Shown: positions 1 to 6,272, counted from the first letter of the stretch. The stretch is 9,223 nt of DNA from Thermoplasmata archaeon (GCA_030044475.1 JASHVP010000036.1:1-9223), one strand, 5' to 3'. Notes: a model not told the origin generated them from the sequence alone. Numbers and translations are program-made.

Positions 1-78
1 GGCGGCCGTGTCCGAGGGCGGCTCGCCGTCCGACGGGCCGGCGGCGCGCGGCGGCTCCGTGCGGTCACGGCCGTTCAC
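1..78 (-). CDS. possible 5' end of a further minus-strand gene (partial)
   Basis: Downstream of the polymerase stop (which ends at 90) there is an open minus-strand frame from a GTG at 78-76 to the window edge, 26 codons with no stop. It reads as a polar, Pro/Gly/Asp/Glu-rich stretch beginning MNGRDRTEPPRAAG, which could be a disordered N-terminus of the next gene in the same direction. There is no clear ribosome-binding site and no recognisable domain, and GC-rich DNA keeps frames open by chance. The plus strand here gives only Arg-rich shadow-like translations. It may equally be non-coding. Confidence 0.2.
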   Translation of the reverse strand, partial: MNGRDRTEPPRAAGPSDGEPPSDTAA

Positions 79-89
79 GGTCCGGGGGG

Positions 90-2423
90 CTAAAACGTCC
101 CCCCGCCGGCGACGGTCGCGAGCGCCCGCTGCGCCCGCCCTTCCGGGGAGCGGAACCGGTGGCGCCCGGGCCGCTCGCCGCTCCCCCAGCGGAGGAGGAG
201 GTCGCGCCGGTCGACGCCGAGCGGGGCGAGGAGCGTCTCGACGCCGCGGGCGAGGAGCTCGAGGTACGCCCCGGGGTCGTACCGCTCGTCGCCGGTCAGC
301 AGCTCGGCGGCCCGGACCCGGTCGCGGAACGAGCGGCTCCGGCGGTCGAGGATCACGAAGCGGACCTTCTCGCCCGCGTCGCGGACGGCCCCGGCCTCGG
401 CGAGCTGCCGGAGGGCGGCGAGCGAGTCGGTGAACGTGACGAACGCCTCCGGGGCCTGCCCGATCCGGTGCGTGATGAGGAGCTCCTCGACCGGCCACGC
501 GCCGGCCGCGACGCGCTCGGCGATCAGGTCGGCGCGGGCGAGGGCGCGGGGGAGGAGCGCGCGGACCCCGTCGGCGTCCCGCGCGTCGCGGAACAGCGCG
601 AGCAGCTCCGCCTCGAACCGCCGGACGAGCCCGGTCGTGTCGTGGCGCCGGCCGCCGACCCCGCGCAACTTGAACTCGCCCGACTCGTACATCCCGTAGT
701 ACCGGTTCGGAACGCCGAGCCCGTGGGTCACCGCCGGCAGGAAGACGATCCAGCGGTACCGGCCCTCGTAGCCGAGCGGGAGGTCGAACCGGGCGCTCAT
801 CCGCTCGGCGAACGCGACCGGGTCGGGCGGGCGGCGGGGGTCGTCCGGGCGCAGCCAGAGCGAATCGACGATTCCGTGGACGACCGCGTAGCCGGCCCGC
901 TCCGCCTCGGGGAGGAGACCGGCAATCAGCTCGCGGGCGTAGGCGTTGATCGCCTCGTGGCACTCGATCCGGCCGAACCGCGCGTTGCGGTACCCCTGGT
1001 AGCCGAACGCGGTGACGAGGATCCACTTCAGCATCTTCACGCGGCGCTTCAGGCGCGCCGCCGCCTCGGGGGGCGTCCCCGGCCGGGCGAGCGCCGCCTT
1101 GTAGGCGAGCCGCCGCGCGAGCAGCGGGGCGAGCGTCCGGGGGATCAGCCCGACCCGGCGGGTGCACGACCGGTAGCCGAGCCCCGGCGCCCGGACGGGG
1201 CTCTCGGGGCAGCACCGGCAGTCGAGGGTCTCGGTGGAGAGGTTGCGCCGGACCATGATGTGCGGGTAGAGGCTCGCGAAGTCGAACTCGTCGATCCCGG
1301 CGAAGACCCCGACCGGCGGGAGGAAAATCACCCCGCCGCGGTCGCCCCGCACCAGGTGGTCGGCCGTGCGGAACCCCTCGGGCCGGTTCTTCTTCCACGG
1401 CACGTGGACGCCGGCGCGGAGGGCCTGGGCCATCTCCATCGCCGTGAAGCAGGTCCCCGGCGACTGGCGGACGACCGTCTGGAGCGAGAGCCGGGAGAGC
1501 CGCGCCGCGTCGACGAGCCCGGCGATCGACGCGTCCTCGAACAGGAACGAGTTCTCACGGTCGATGTGGAACCGGCCCGGGAGCGGGAACGACGCCGAGC
1601 GGTGGAGGACGCGCCCGTACGACTCGAACGATCGGGCCGGGCGCGCCGCGCGGAAGGCGACCGGCTCCCGGCCCAGCGCGAACTCCGACGGCCCCAGGCC
1701 GGCCGCCGCCGCGCGCCGGTACAGCCACGGCAGGTCGAACGCGTCGCCCCCCTCGGTCAAGAGGACGTCCGGGTCCCGTCGGGCGACCTCGGCGACGAGC
1801 GCCCGGAGCAGCTCCTCCTCCGGCCCCTCGAGCGTCACGTCCCCGACGACGACCGCGCCGATCCGGCCGTCGGGCGGCGGGATCCGGCCGCGGCGCTCCC
1901 CCGCGATGTGGATCGCGAGGCGGTCGACCGAGACCGGCGGCGTCGCGTAGTCGACCGTCTCGGCGGGCTCGGTCGCCCGGAGCGCGGCGCCCGTCCCGAC
2001 GACCGGCGCGAACGGGTAGAGGTCGTGGGCGAGGTAGTAGAGCTGCGGCGCCCCCTGGTCGACGTCGTAGAGCGTGAACCGCTCGAACCCCCCGCGGGCG
2101 TCGACCTCGCGCGCGAGGGCCCGGCGGACGGCGTACCGGTCGGGGACGACGACGAGCGTCGGCCGCGGCCGCCGGTCCGTGAGCGACGGGGCGAGCGGGC
2201 GGAGCGCGACGTCCGCGACCGTCGGACGCCCCCCGAGCTCCCGGGCGAGCTCGACCAGGTCGGCCCGCGGCCCCGCGACGAGGAACGGCGGACGGTACTC
2301 GACCGCGGTCCGACGGACCCGGCCCGACCGCCGCTCCCGCTCCCAGAGGACGACGGAGCGGCCGTCGGCGCTCTCGGTCAGGTCGAGGATCCAGCCGTCG
2401 GGCGCCGCGTCGGCGCGATCCAC
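90..2423 (-). CDS. polB: divergent archaeal family-B DNA polymerase (PolB2-like), exonuclease site degraded
   Basis: A 777-residue protein with the family-B polymerase layout and normal family length. Motif A is present at 380-390 (FDFASLYPHIM, catalytic Asp381). A motif B equivalent is at 466-474 with Lys466 kept but the usual NSxYG changed to VTAFG. Motif C is at 516-521 (HGIVDS): the catalytic Asp520 is kept, while the first Asp of the usual YGDTDS is Ile518. The thumb-proximal RG..RR.D region is at 587-595. The N-terminal exonuclease fold remains, but Exo I reads LAIHIAG at 169-175, so its Asp and Glu are His172 and Ala174. Exo II keeps FD (229-230) and Exo III keeps Asp297. Proofreading is therefore probably lost. 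The start is a GTG at 2423-2421, two bases after the stop of the small upstream gene and without a strong ribosome-binding site, suggesting translational coupling. The open frame runs further upstream, but there it only shadows the neighbouring genes. Likely role: damage tolerance or translesion synthesis (inference from family), not bulk replication. Confidence 0.9.
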   Translation of the reverse strand: MDRADAAPDGWILDLTESADGRSVVLWERERRSGRVRRTAVEYRPPFLVAGPRADLVELARELGGRPTVADVALRPLAPSLTDRRPRPTLVVVPDRYAVRRALAREVDARGGFERFTLYDVDQGAPQLYYLAHDLYPFAPVVGTGAALRATEPAETVDYATPPVSVDRLAIHIAGERRGRIPPPDGRIGAVVVGDVTLEGPEEELLRALVAEVARRDPDVLLTEGGDAFDLPWLYRRAAAAGLGPSEFALGREPVAFRAARPARSFESYGRVLHRSASFPLPGRFHIDRENSFLFEDASIAGLVDAARLSRLSLQTVVRQSPGTCFTAMEMAQALRAGVHVPWKKNRPEGFRTADHLVRGDRGGVIFLPPVGVFAGIDEFDFASLYPHIMVRRNLSTETLDCRCCPESPVRAPGLGYRSCTRRVGLIPRTLAPLLARRLAYKAALARPGTPPEAAARLKRRVKMLKWILVTAFGYQGYRNARFGRIECHEAINAYARELIAGLLPEAERAGYAVVHGIVDSLWLRPDDPRRPPDPVAFAERMSARFDLPLGYEGRYRWIVFLPAVTHGLGVPNRYYGMYESGEFKLRGVGGRRHDTTGLVRRFEAELLALFRDARDADGVRALLPRALARADLIAERVAAGAWPVEELLITHRIGQAPEAFVTFTDSLAALRQLAEAGAVRDAGEKVRFVILDRRSRSFRDRVRAAELLTGDERYDPGAYLELLARGVETLLAPLGVDRRDLLLRWGSGERPGRHRFRSPEGRAQRALATVAGGGTF

Positions 2424-2425
2424 GG

Positions 2426-2680
2426 TCAGCGGCGCGCCTTCCCGGGCGCCGCCCCGGGCGGGAGGCGGGCGGCGAGGTCGGTGAGGACGGAGAGGAGGAT
2501 CGACTCCAGGAGGTCCGGGCTCCCGACGTACGTCGCCTGGGCGACGTACCGCCGCGCGCCGGTCCGGACGAGCTCGAAGGCGGCCCGCTCCTCGGGGGTC
2601 GTGAGCAGGCGGGCGAACTCGTCCCACCGCTTCATCCGCTCCTCGAGCGCCTGCCGATACGTCGGGGCGGTACGGCCCAT
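2426..2680 (-). CDS. small helical protein between RadA-like and PolB genes (unknown function)
   Basis: An 84-residue protein I do not recognise. It is rich in charged and aliphatic residues with predicted-helix character throughout (YRQALEERMKRWDEFARLL, then PEERAAFELV, then a C-terminal LLESILLSVLTDLAARL segment), with no cysteines, signal peptide or membrane segment. Its position as the middle gene of a three-gene cassette suggests an adaptor between the inactive RadA-like protein and the polymerase (inference). Two starts are possible. The ATG at 2680 has a near-perfect ribosome-binding site (GGAGGTG, 5 bases upstream) but overlaps the preceding gene by 49 bases. The ATG at 2635 (residue 16) makes a classical ATGA stop-start overlap with that gene, with GAGGAG close by. 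I chose 2680 because the ribosome-binding site is better and the N-terminal helix appears continuous through Met16. Confidence 0.75.
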   Translation of the reverse strand: MGRTAPTYRQALEERMKRWDEFARLLTTPEERAAFELVRTGARRYVAQATYVGSPDLLESILLSVLTDLAARLPPGAAPGKARR

Positions 2681-3504
2681 GCCACCACCTCCTCGGCGGG
2701 AACGCCCCCGCCGAACGCCTCGATCCCCGTCTGGCCGGCGGCCCGCGGGACGAGCGCGAGCCGCACGTCGTCGCGGAGCGCCCGGGCCCGCAGCGTCGCC
2801 GGACCGCGGTCGAAGGCGACCCAGTCGGCCCAGCGGGGCCCCTCATCGGCGAGCCCCGGGAACGTGGCGACGCCGTCCGGGCCGAGCGTGAGGAGGAGCG
2901 GGACGCGGACCGCGTCGGCCAGCCGGCGCAGGCTCCGCGCGACGTGGCGGAGCAGCGCCGTCCGCTCGTCGTCGCGGATCTCCGGGTCGGAGAAGAGCGT
3001 GGGGAGGTCGTGGCCGATCAGGAGCGTCGGCGGATGGCGGCGCGCCTCGGACGCCCAGCCGTCGACCAGCGCGACCATCTGGTAGGCGGTGAACGCCCGC
3101 GCGAGCCGGATCCGCCGGAGCGTCGCGGTCGCGTCGCCGCCGAGCGAGCGGCCGAGCTCGCCGACGCGGTACGGGTGGAACCGGTTCGCCCCCTCGAGGA
3201 GCGAGACGCGGCCCTTCACCTGCGCGCAGCCGGCGTAGAGGAGCTCGAGGACCGGCTCGACCGCGACCCGGGGGCCGCACCAGAGCGTCGCCTCGCCGGG
3301 GAGGAACCGGCGGGCGAGCCACGGGAACAGCGCCGGCGCGGAGGGGAGGAGCGGCGTGGTGCGGCCGTGCGGCGGGTACGGAGCGTACCGGGGGGCCGTC
3401 GCCGGCGCCGGAGGGACCGGGAGCCGCTCCTCCGGCCGGAACGGCTCGAAGAGGAGCGCGTCCTCCGGCGGGAGCGTCGGCTCCACCACGAACGACTCGG
3501 CCAT
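2632..3504 (-). CDS. RadA/RecA-like protein lacking Walker A (predicted non-ATPase paralogue)
   Basis: A 290-residue protein. Residues 1-60 are Pro-rich and probably disordered. Residues about 68-255 follow the RadA/RecA core: the segment VSLLEGANRFHPYRVGELGR (100-119) matches RadA's YIDTE..F.PERI region, IRLARAFTAYQM (132-143) matches its ..ARAFNS.HQM helix, and LLIGHDLPTLFSDPEIRDDE (161-180) followed by a LLRHVARSLRRLADAV helix matches the Walker B strand and the region after it. Where RadA has GxxxxGKT, this protein has LWCGPRVAV (74-82), with no Lys-Thr, and Walker B is altered (LLIGHD for LLIVDS). ATP binding and filament-type recombination are therefore unlikely; a regulatory or scaffolding role for the polymerase is inferred, as for bacterial ImuA. 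There is no N-terminal helix-hairpin-helix domain as in true RadA. It is the first gene of the cassette and overlaps the next gene. The ATG at 3504 lies about 30 bases after a TATA-like element. Confidence 0.83.
   Translation of the reverse strand: MAESFVVEPTLPPEDALLFEPFRPEERLPVPPAPATAPRYAPYPPHGRTTPLLPSAPALFPWLARRFLPGEATLWCGPRVAVEPVLELLYAGCAQVKGRVSLLEGANRFHPYRVGELGRSLGGDATATLRRIRLARAFTAYQMVALVDGWASEARRHPPTLLIGHDLPTLFSDPEIRDDERTALLRHVARSLRRLADAVRVPLLLTLGPDGVATFPGLADEGPRWADWVAFDRGPATLRARALRDDVRLALVPRAAGQTGIEAFGGGVPAEEVVAWAVPPRRIGRRSRSG
2686..2692 (-). promoter_or_regulatory. ribosome-binding site of the 84-residue protein
   Basis: On the minus strand this reads GGAGGTG, 5 bases before the ATG at 2680. 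It is the strongest ribosome-binding site in the cassette and lies inside the coding end of the RadA-like gene. It favours the upstream start over the alternative ATGA-overlap start at 2635. Because the same bases encode Glu-Glu-Val, a chance match is possible. Confidence 0.55.
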
Positions 3505-3534
3505 CGCCCTCGACCGGTCCGTCGCAGCGCCCCG

Positions 3535-3550
3535 GCCGCTCTAAAGCGGC
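3535..3550 (-). promoter_or_regulatory. TATA-like element within a perfect inverted repeat, upstream of the RadA-like/PolB cassette
   Basis: On the minus strand the sequence is GCCGCTTTAGAGCGGC: 6-base perfect arms around a 4-base centre, with the A/T-rich TTTAGA in the middle. It is centred about 38 bases before the ATG at 3504, so a TATA box here would start transcription roughly 10-15 bases before that ATG. The only other A/T-rich patch in this 95-base gap is GTTTGAAAC at 3562-3570, itself a short palindrome and an alternative promoter element. A repressor bound to the inverted repeat would block the TATA element, so this is a candidate operator (inference). Confidence 0.4.
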
Positions 3551-3599
3551 GGCTCGGGGGAGTTTGAAACGGCCCGGGAACGGGGCGTTTCCGCCGGCG

Positions 3600-4547
3600 C
3601 TACCGCGCGAGCGGGAAGAGCATCGTGCGCGTCGTCACGACCCGGTCGACCCCGAGCGGGCGCAGGACCTCCTCCCAGGGATCGGCCGGCGCCGGGACGG
3701 CGACGACCGTCCGCTGGCCGCCGAGCGCCGCGTGCGCGGCGAACGCCGGGGCGAGGAGCGCGCGCCGGGTCGCGGCGTCGGTCGGCTCCGGGACGGCGGG
3801 GAACAGGTAGCCGGTCCGGATCGCCGAGGCGAAGTTCCCCCGCACGACGCCCGCGGTCCGGTCGCCGTTCGCCACGGTCCAGGTCCTCCGGTGCGGCCGC
3901 GGCGTGTTCGTGATGATCTCGAGGTGGGAGAGCAGCCCCGGGGCCGCGGGGAGCGCCGCCCGCATCTCGGCCGGTCGGAGGGCGTCGACCCAGTCCGTGA
4001 GCGTGCGGTCCGGCGTCGGGACCTCGGCCGAAACCGGAGCCGGGACCGGCGGACCGGAGGGGAGCGGCCCGGCGAACCAGACGTACTCCGCCAGGTCCCG
4101 ATACCCGAAGCGCCGGTACAGTCGGATCGCGGTCTCGTTCTCGGCCTCGACGTCGAGCACGGCCCAGTTCCGGTGCCGCGCCCGGGCCAGGCCGTGGGCC
4201 CGCTCGAGAACCCGCGTCGCCACGCCCCGGCCCCGGGCGGCCGCGTCGGTGGCGACCCCCGCCACGTAGCCGGACCGGGAGAGGAACAGCAGCGTCGCGG
4301 TGCCGAGAAGGTGGGTCCGCTCGACGCCGACGAGGACGCGGACCGGGGACCGGCCGAACAGACGGAGGAACCCGAGGAGCGCCCAGATCCCCCGGCGACG
4401 CAGGATGGCGACCTGCGCGTCGACCGTGCTCTCGAGGCCGGTCGACCGCTCGAACTCGCCGATCCCCTGGCGCAGGATCGGCTCCCAGGCCGGGAGGTCG
4501 GCGAAGCGGAGGTCCCGGACCTCGATCGACGTTGGGGCGGCGGTCAT
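3600..4547 (-). CDS. GNAT-family N-acetyltransferase with extra C-terminal domain
   Basis: A 315-residue protein. The N-terminal half (about 8-160) is a GNAT acetyl-CoA-dependent acyltransferase domain. The acetyl-CoA pyrophosphate loop is at 105-110 (RGRGVA) following the strand YVAGVATD, with the helix TRVLERAHGLAR after it, and the typical motif B segment is ENETAIRLYRRFGY (136-149). The usual GNAT domain is about 150 residues. Here a Pro-rich linker (161-180) leads to a second region of about 135 residues that I cannot assign with confidence. It has strand-helix alternation (TWTVANGDRTAGVVRG, GYLFPAVPEP, VVAVPAP) compatible with a degenerate second GNAT fold. The substrate is unknown. The ATG at 4547 is the first residue of the domain-like sequence. 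The gene is divergent from the methyltransferase, and 95 bases separate it from the RadA-like gene downstream, so it probably is not part of that cassette. Confidence 0.85.
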   Translation of the reverse strand: MTAAPTSIEVRDLRFADLPAWEPILRQGIGEFERSTGLESTVDAQVAILRRRGIWALLGFLRLFGRSPVRVLVGVERTHLLGTATLLFLSRSGYVAGVATDAAARGRGVATRVLERAHGLARARHRNWAVLDVEAENETAIRLYRRFGYRDLAEYVWFAGPLPSGPPVPAPVSAEVPTPDRTLTDWVDALRPAEMRAALPAAPGLLSHLEIITNTPRPHRRTWTVANGDRTAGVVRGNFASAIRTGYLFPAVPEPTDAATRRALLAPAFAAHAALGGQRTVVAVPAPADPWEEVLRPLGVDRVVTTRTMLFPLAR

Positions 4548-4550
4548 CGT

Positions 4551-4565
4551 CCCGGTCGGACCGGG
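4551..4565. repeat. perfect 7-base inverted repeat just upstream of the GNAT start
   Basis: CCCGGTC-G-GACCGGG lies 4-18 bases before the GNAT ATG, in the 102-base divergent gap shared with the methyltransferase. If the GNAT transcript is nearly leaderless, the repeat covers its transcription start and could be an operator. Such GC palindromes arise easily by chance at this base composition. No convincing TATA box was seen for either gene in the gap. Confidence 0.25.
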
Positions 4566-4635
4566 CGTGGGGGCGGAAGAAGCCTGCGCCCCGACGGGTC
4601 GAAGGGCGGATGGCGGACCGGTCCCTGGGTGGGCC

Positions 4636-4644
4636 GGGAGGGAG
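4636..4644 (+). promoter_or_regulatory. ribosome-binding site deciding the TTG start of the methyltransferase
   Basis: GGGAGGGAG ends 5 bases before the TTG at 4650, a good Shine-Dalgarno match at good spacing. It favours the rare TTG over the in-frame GTG at 4629, which has no comparable site. The open frame extends much further upstream, but there it is only a shadow of the GNAT gene. Confidence 0.55.
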
Positions 4645-4649
4645 CGACG

Positions 4650-5483
4650 TTGGCCGACTTGGACGAGCTGCTCCGCCAGGCCTCCGAGCTCCGGACCCGC
4701 GGATGGTCGTTCCGCCCGATCGAGGACCGCTGGCAGAGGGGACGGACCTCCTGGGAGTTCTCGGAGATCGCCCGCGCCGACCTGCCGCCGAGCGCCGACC
4801 TCCTGGACCTCGGGACCGGGGGCGGGGAGCTCCTGGCCTCCGTGCTCGCCGCGATCGACCCACCGCCGCGGCGCGTCTACGCCACGGAGGGGTACCCCCC
4901 GAACCTCCCCGTGGCCCGCGCCCGGCTCTCCGGGGCGGGTGTCGAGGTGCTCCCGACGCGGGACGACCTCCGCATCCCGCTCCCCGCTCGATCGGTCGAC
5001 CGGGTGATCGACCGTCACGAGGCGTTCGACGCGGCCGAGGTGCGTCGGGTCCTCCGGCCCGGCGGCCGGTTCGTGACCCAGCAGGTCGGTGGAGCGAATT
5101 ACGTCGAGCTGTCCGACTGGTTCGGGACCGAGCCCGCCCCGGCGCGCAACCGGGTCGACTCGGCGGAGACGCTGGCGGACGAGGTCGAGCGGGCGGGTTT
5201 GCCGGTCGTCCGCACCGGGGAGGCGACGTACCCGGAACGGTTCCTCGACGTCGGCGCCCTCGTCTTCTTCCTCCGGATGGCGCCGTGGGAGGTCCCGGGG
5301 TTCTCGGTCGAGCGGTTCCGGCCGCAACTCGCTGCCCTCCACGCCGAGGTCGAGCGGACGGGGTCCCTCACGGTCACCGCGCACCGGCTGCTCGTCGTCG
5401 CCGAGCGACCGCGGCTCAGTCGAGCCGGGACGGCGCGGACGGCGGGGCGAGGCCGAGCAGGTCGGAGATCGAGCGGCAGTTGA
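4650..5483 (+). CDS. class I SAM-dependent methyltransferase
   Basis: A 277-residue protein from a TTG start. The SAM-binding motif I is at 51-60 (LLDLGTGGGE). The acidic end of strand 2 is ATEGYPPN (78-85, Glu80), with DD at 105-106 and post-motif RVIDRHEAFDAAEVRRVLRP (118-137). FVTQQVGGANYVELSDWFG (141-159) follows. This matches a recurring family of small-molecule-type methyltransferases with the WSF..IE.RW N-terminus (19-28) and the DVGALVFFL..APWEVPGFS signature (200-220). The substrate is unknown. Residues from about 256 on (RLSRAGTARTAGRGRAGRR) are low-complexity and overlap the end of the convergent DUF72 gene by 68 bases, so the conserved protein effectively ends near residue 254. 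The gene is divergent from the GNAT gene and transcribed alone. Confidence 0.85.
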   Translation: MADLDELLRQASELRTRGWSFRPIEDRWQRGRTSWEFSEIARADLPPSADLLDLGTGGGELLASVLAAIDPPPRRVYATEGYPPNLPVARARLSGAGVEVLPTRDDLRIPLPARSVDRVIDRHEAFDAAEVRRVLRPGGRFVTQQVGGANYVELSDWFGTEPAPARNRVDSAETLADEVERAGLPVVRTGEATYPERFLDVGALVFFLRMAPWEVPGFSVERFRPQLAALHAEVERTGSLTVTAHRLLVVAERPRLSRAGTARTAGRGRAGRRSSGS

Positions 5484-6180
5484 CCGCCGCGTCGCCCCGG
5501 AAGTGGTTGTTGAAGAACCCGTAGACTACCGTCGCCTCCTCCGCGAGGGCCCGCAACCGCGGGACCCAGGCGGCGAGCTGCTCGGCGGAGTAGGTGTAGT
5601 CGTACCAGAGCGGCGCGCCGTGGCCGTGCCAGCGCACGTAGGCGAACGGAGCGGTCACGTCCGCGGCGATCGGGAGATGCGGTCCGTCGACGATCACGTT
5701 CGCGAGATGGAACTCGCGCAGCAGGGCGTACGACGCCTCGGCGACCCAGGACCGCTCCCGGAACTCGACCGCCACCGGCAGGTCGGAGGGGAGGGAGGCG
5801 TAGAAGGTGCGGACGGTCTCGGGCTCGAACGGCAGCGAGGGGGGGAGCTGGAGCAGGGCGGCGGCCAACCGGCCGGCGTCGCGCAGCGGCTTCAGCACGG
5901 CGAGGAACCGGTGCAGCTCCTCGTCGGTGCCGACGAGGCGCAGGTCGTGCGTGATCGTCTGGGGGAACTTGGCCGCGAACCGGAACCGGGACGGAGTCCT
6001 CCGGACCCAGGACGCGGCCACCGACGGCGGCGGGAGCCGGTAGAACGTCGAATTCACTTCGACGACCGGGAAGAGCGTCGCGTAGTACCGGAGTCGGTCG
6101 GAGACCCCGTGGGGCGGGTAGACGCGCCCGACCCACTCCGGGTAATCCCAGCCGCTCGTCCCGAGCACCAGGTCGCCCAC
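5416..6180 (-). CDS. DUF72 (YecE-like) family protein
   Basis: A 254-residue protein with full family length and the family's conserved blocks: GTSGWDYPEWVGRVYP (7-22), VEVNSTFYRLP (40-50), FRFAAKFPQTITH (66-78), LLQLPPSLPFEP (108-119), VAVEFRERSW (136-145), YVRWHG (180-185) and VVYGFFNNHFRGDAAVN (213-229). The family forms a TIM-barrel-like fold, and its biochemical role is not firmly established. The start is a GTG at 6180, with the conserved block beginning almost at once, and a TATA-like CTTTAC lies about 32-37 bases upstream (gtaaag at 6212-6217 on the plus strand). The gene runs tail-to-tail into the methyltransferase gene with a 68-base coding overlap, and is divergent from the ferredoxin gene. 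Confidence 0.92.
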   Translation of the reverse strand: MGDLVLGTSGWDYPEWVGRVYPPHGVSDRLRYYATLFPVVEVNSTFYRLPPPSVAASWVRRTPSRFRFAAKFPQTITHDLRLVGTDEELHRFLAVLKPLRDAGRLAAALLQLPPSLPFEPETVRTFYASLPSDLPVAVEFRERSWVAEASYALLREFHLANVIVDGPHLPIAADVTAPFAYVRWHGHGAPLWYDYTYSAEQLAAWVPRLRALAEEATVVYGFFNNHFRGDAAVNCRSISDLLGLAPPSAPSRLD

Positions 6181-6196
6181 CGTGGCCCCGGTCCGT

Positions 6197-6208
6197 CACC
6201 GGCCGGTG
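6197..6208. repeat. 12-base perfect palindrome in the DUF72/ferredoxin divergent promoter region
   Basis: CACCGGCCGGTG lies between the DUF72 GTG (6180) and its TATA-like element at 6212-6217, so it would sit near the transcription start of that gene. It is a candidate operator. GC-rich palindromes of this size are not rare in this sequence, so support is weak. Confidence 0.25.
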
Positions 6209-6211
6209 GCC

Positions 6212-6217
6212 GTAAAG
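6212..6217 (-). promoter_or_regulatory. TATA-like element for the DUF72 gene
   Basis: The minus strand reads GGCTTTACGG, one of few A/T-rich patches in the 92-base divergent gap (6181-6272). Its centre is about 34 bases before the GTG at 6180, predicting a leader under 15 bases. On the other side, CTCTTAGG at 6241-6248 is the best TATA-like candidate for the plus-strand ferredoxin gene, about 28 bases before its ATG. Confidence 0.4.
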
Positions 6218-6261
6218 CCCCATCCCGAGGTCGCGAAACGCTCTTAGGAGGCGGTCCGGTC

Positions 6262-6266
6262 GGAGG
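6262..6266 (+). promoter_or_regulatory. ribosome-binding site of the ferredoxin gene
   Basis: GGAGG lies 6 bases before the ATG at 6273, supporting that start. If CTCTTAGG at 6241-6248 is the TATA box, transcription would begin near the ATG and this site would be outside the message; the two signals cannot both be fully used. Confidence 0.45.
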
Positions 6267-6272
6267 GGGGGC

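Noticed and set aside
120..130. PCNA-binding (PIP) motif at the polymerase C-terminus around QRALATV
   Set aside because: The spacing is partly right, but the two aromatic residues required by the motif are missing.
2424..2846. N-terminal extension of the polymerase frame by 141 residues to an ATG at 2846
   Set aside because: The extension is Arg/Pro/Gly-rich and lies entirely within the small protein and RadA-like genes in another frame. The family length and first sensible sequence fit the GTG at 2423.
159..2891. A 910-codon open frame on the plus strand opposite the polymerase cassette
   Set aside because: Its translation is Arg/Glu/Gly/Pro-rich without any motif, and it lies opposite a frame with clear family-B polymerase motifs. 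Long antisense frames are expected when codon third positions are nearly all G or C.
4548..5384. Long N-terminal extension of the GNAT frame opposite the methyltransferase
   Set aside because: It is antisense to a gene with clear SAM-binding motifs, and the GNAT domain starts just after the ATG at 4547.
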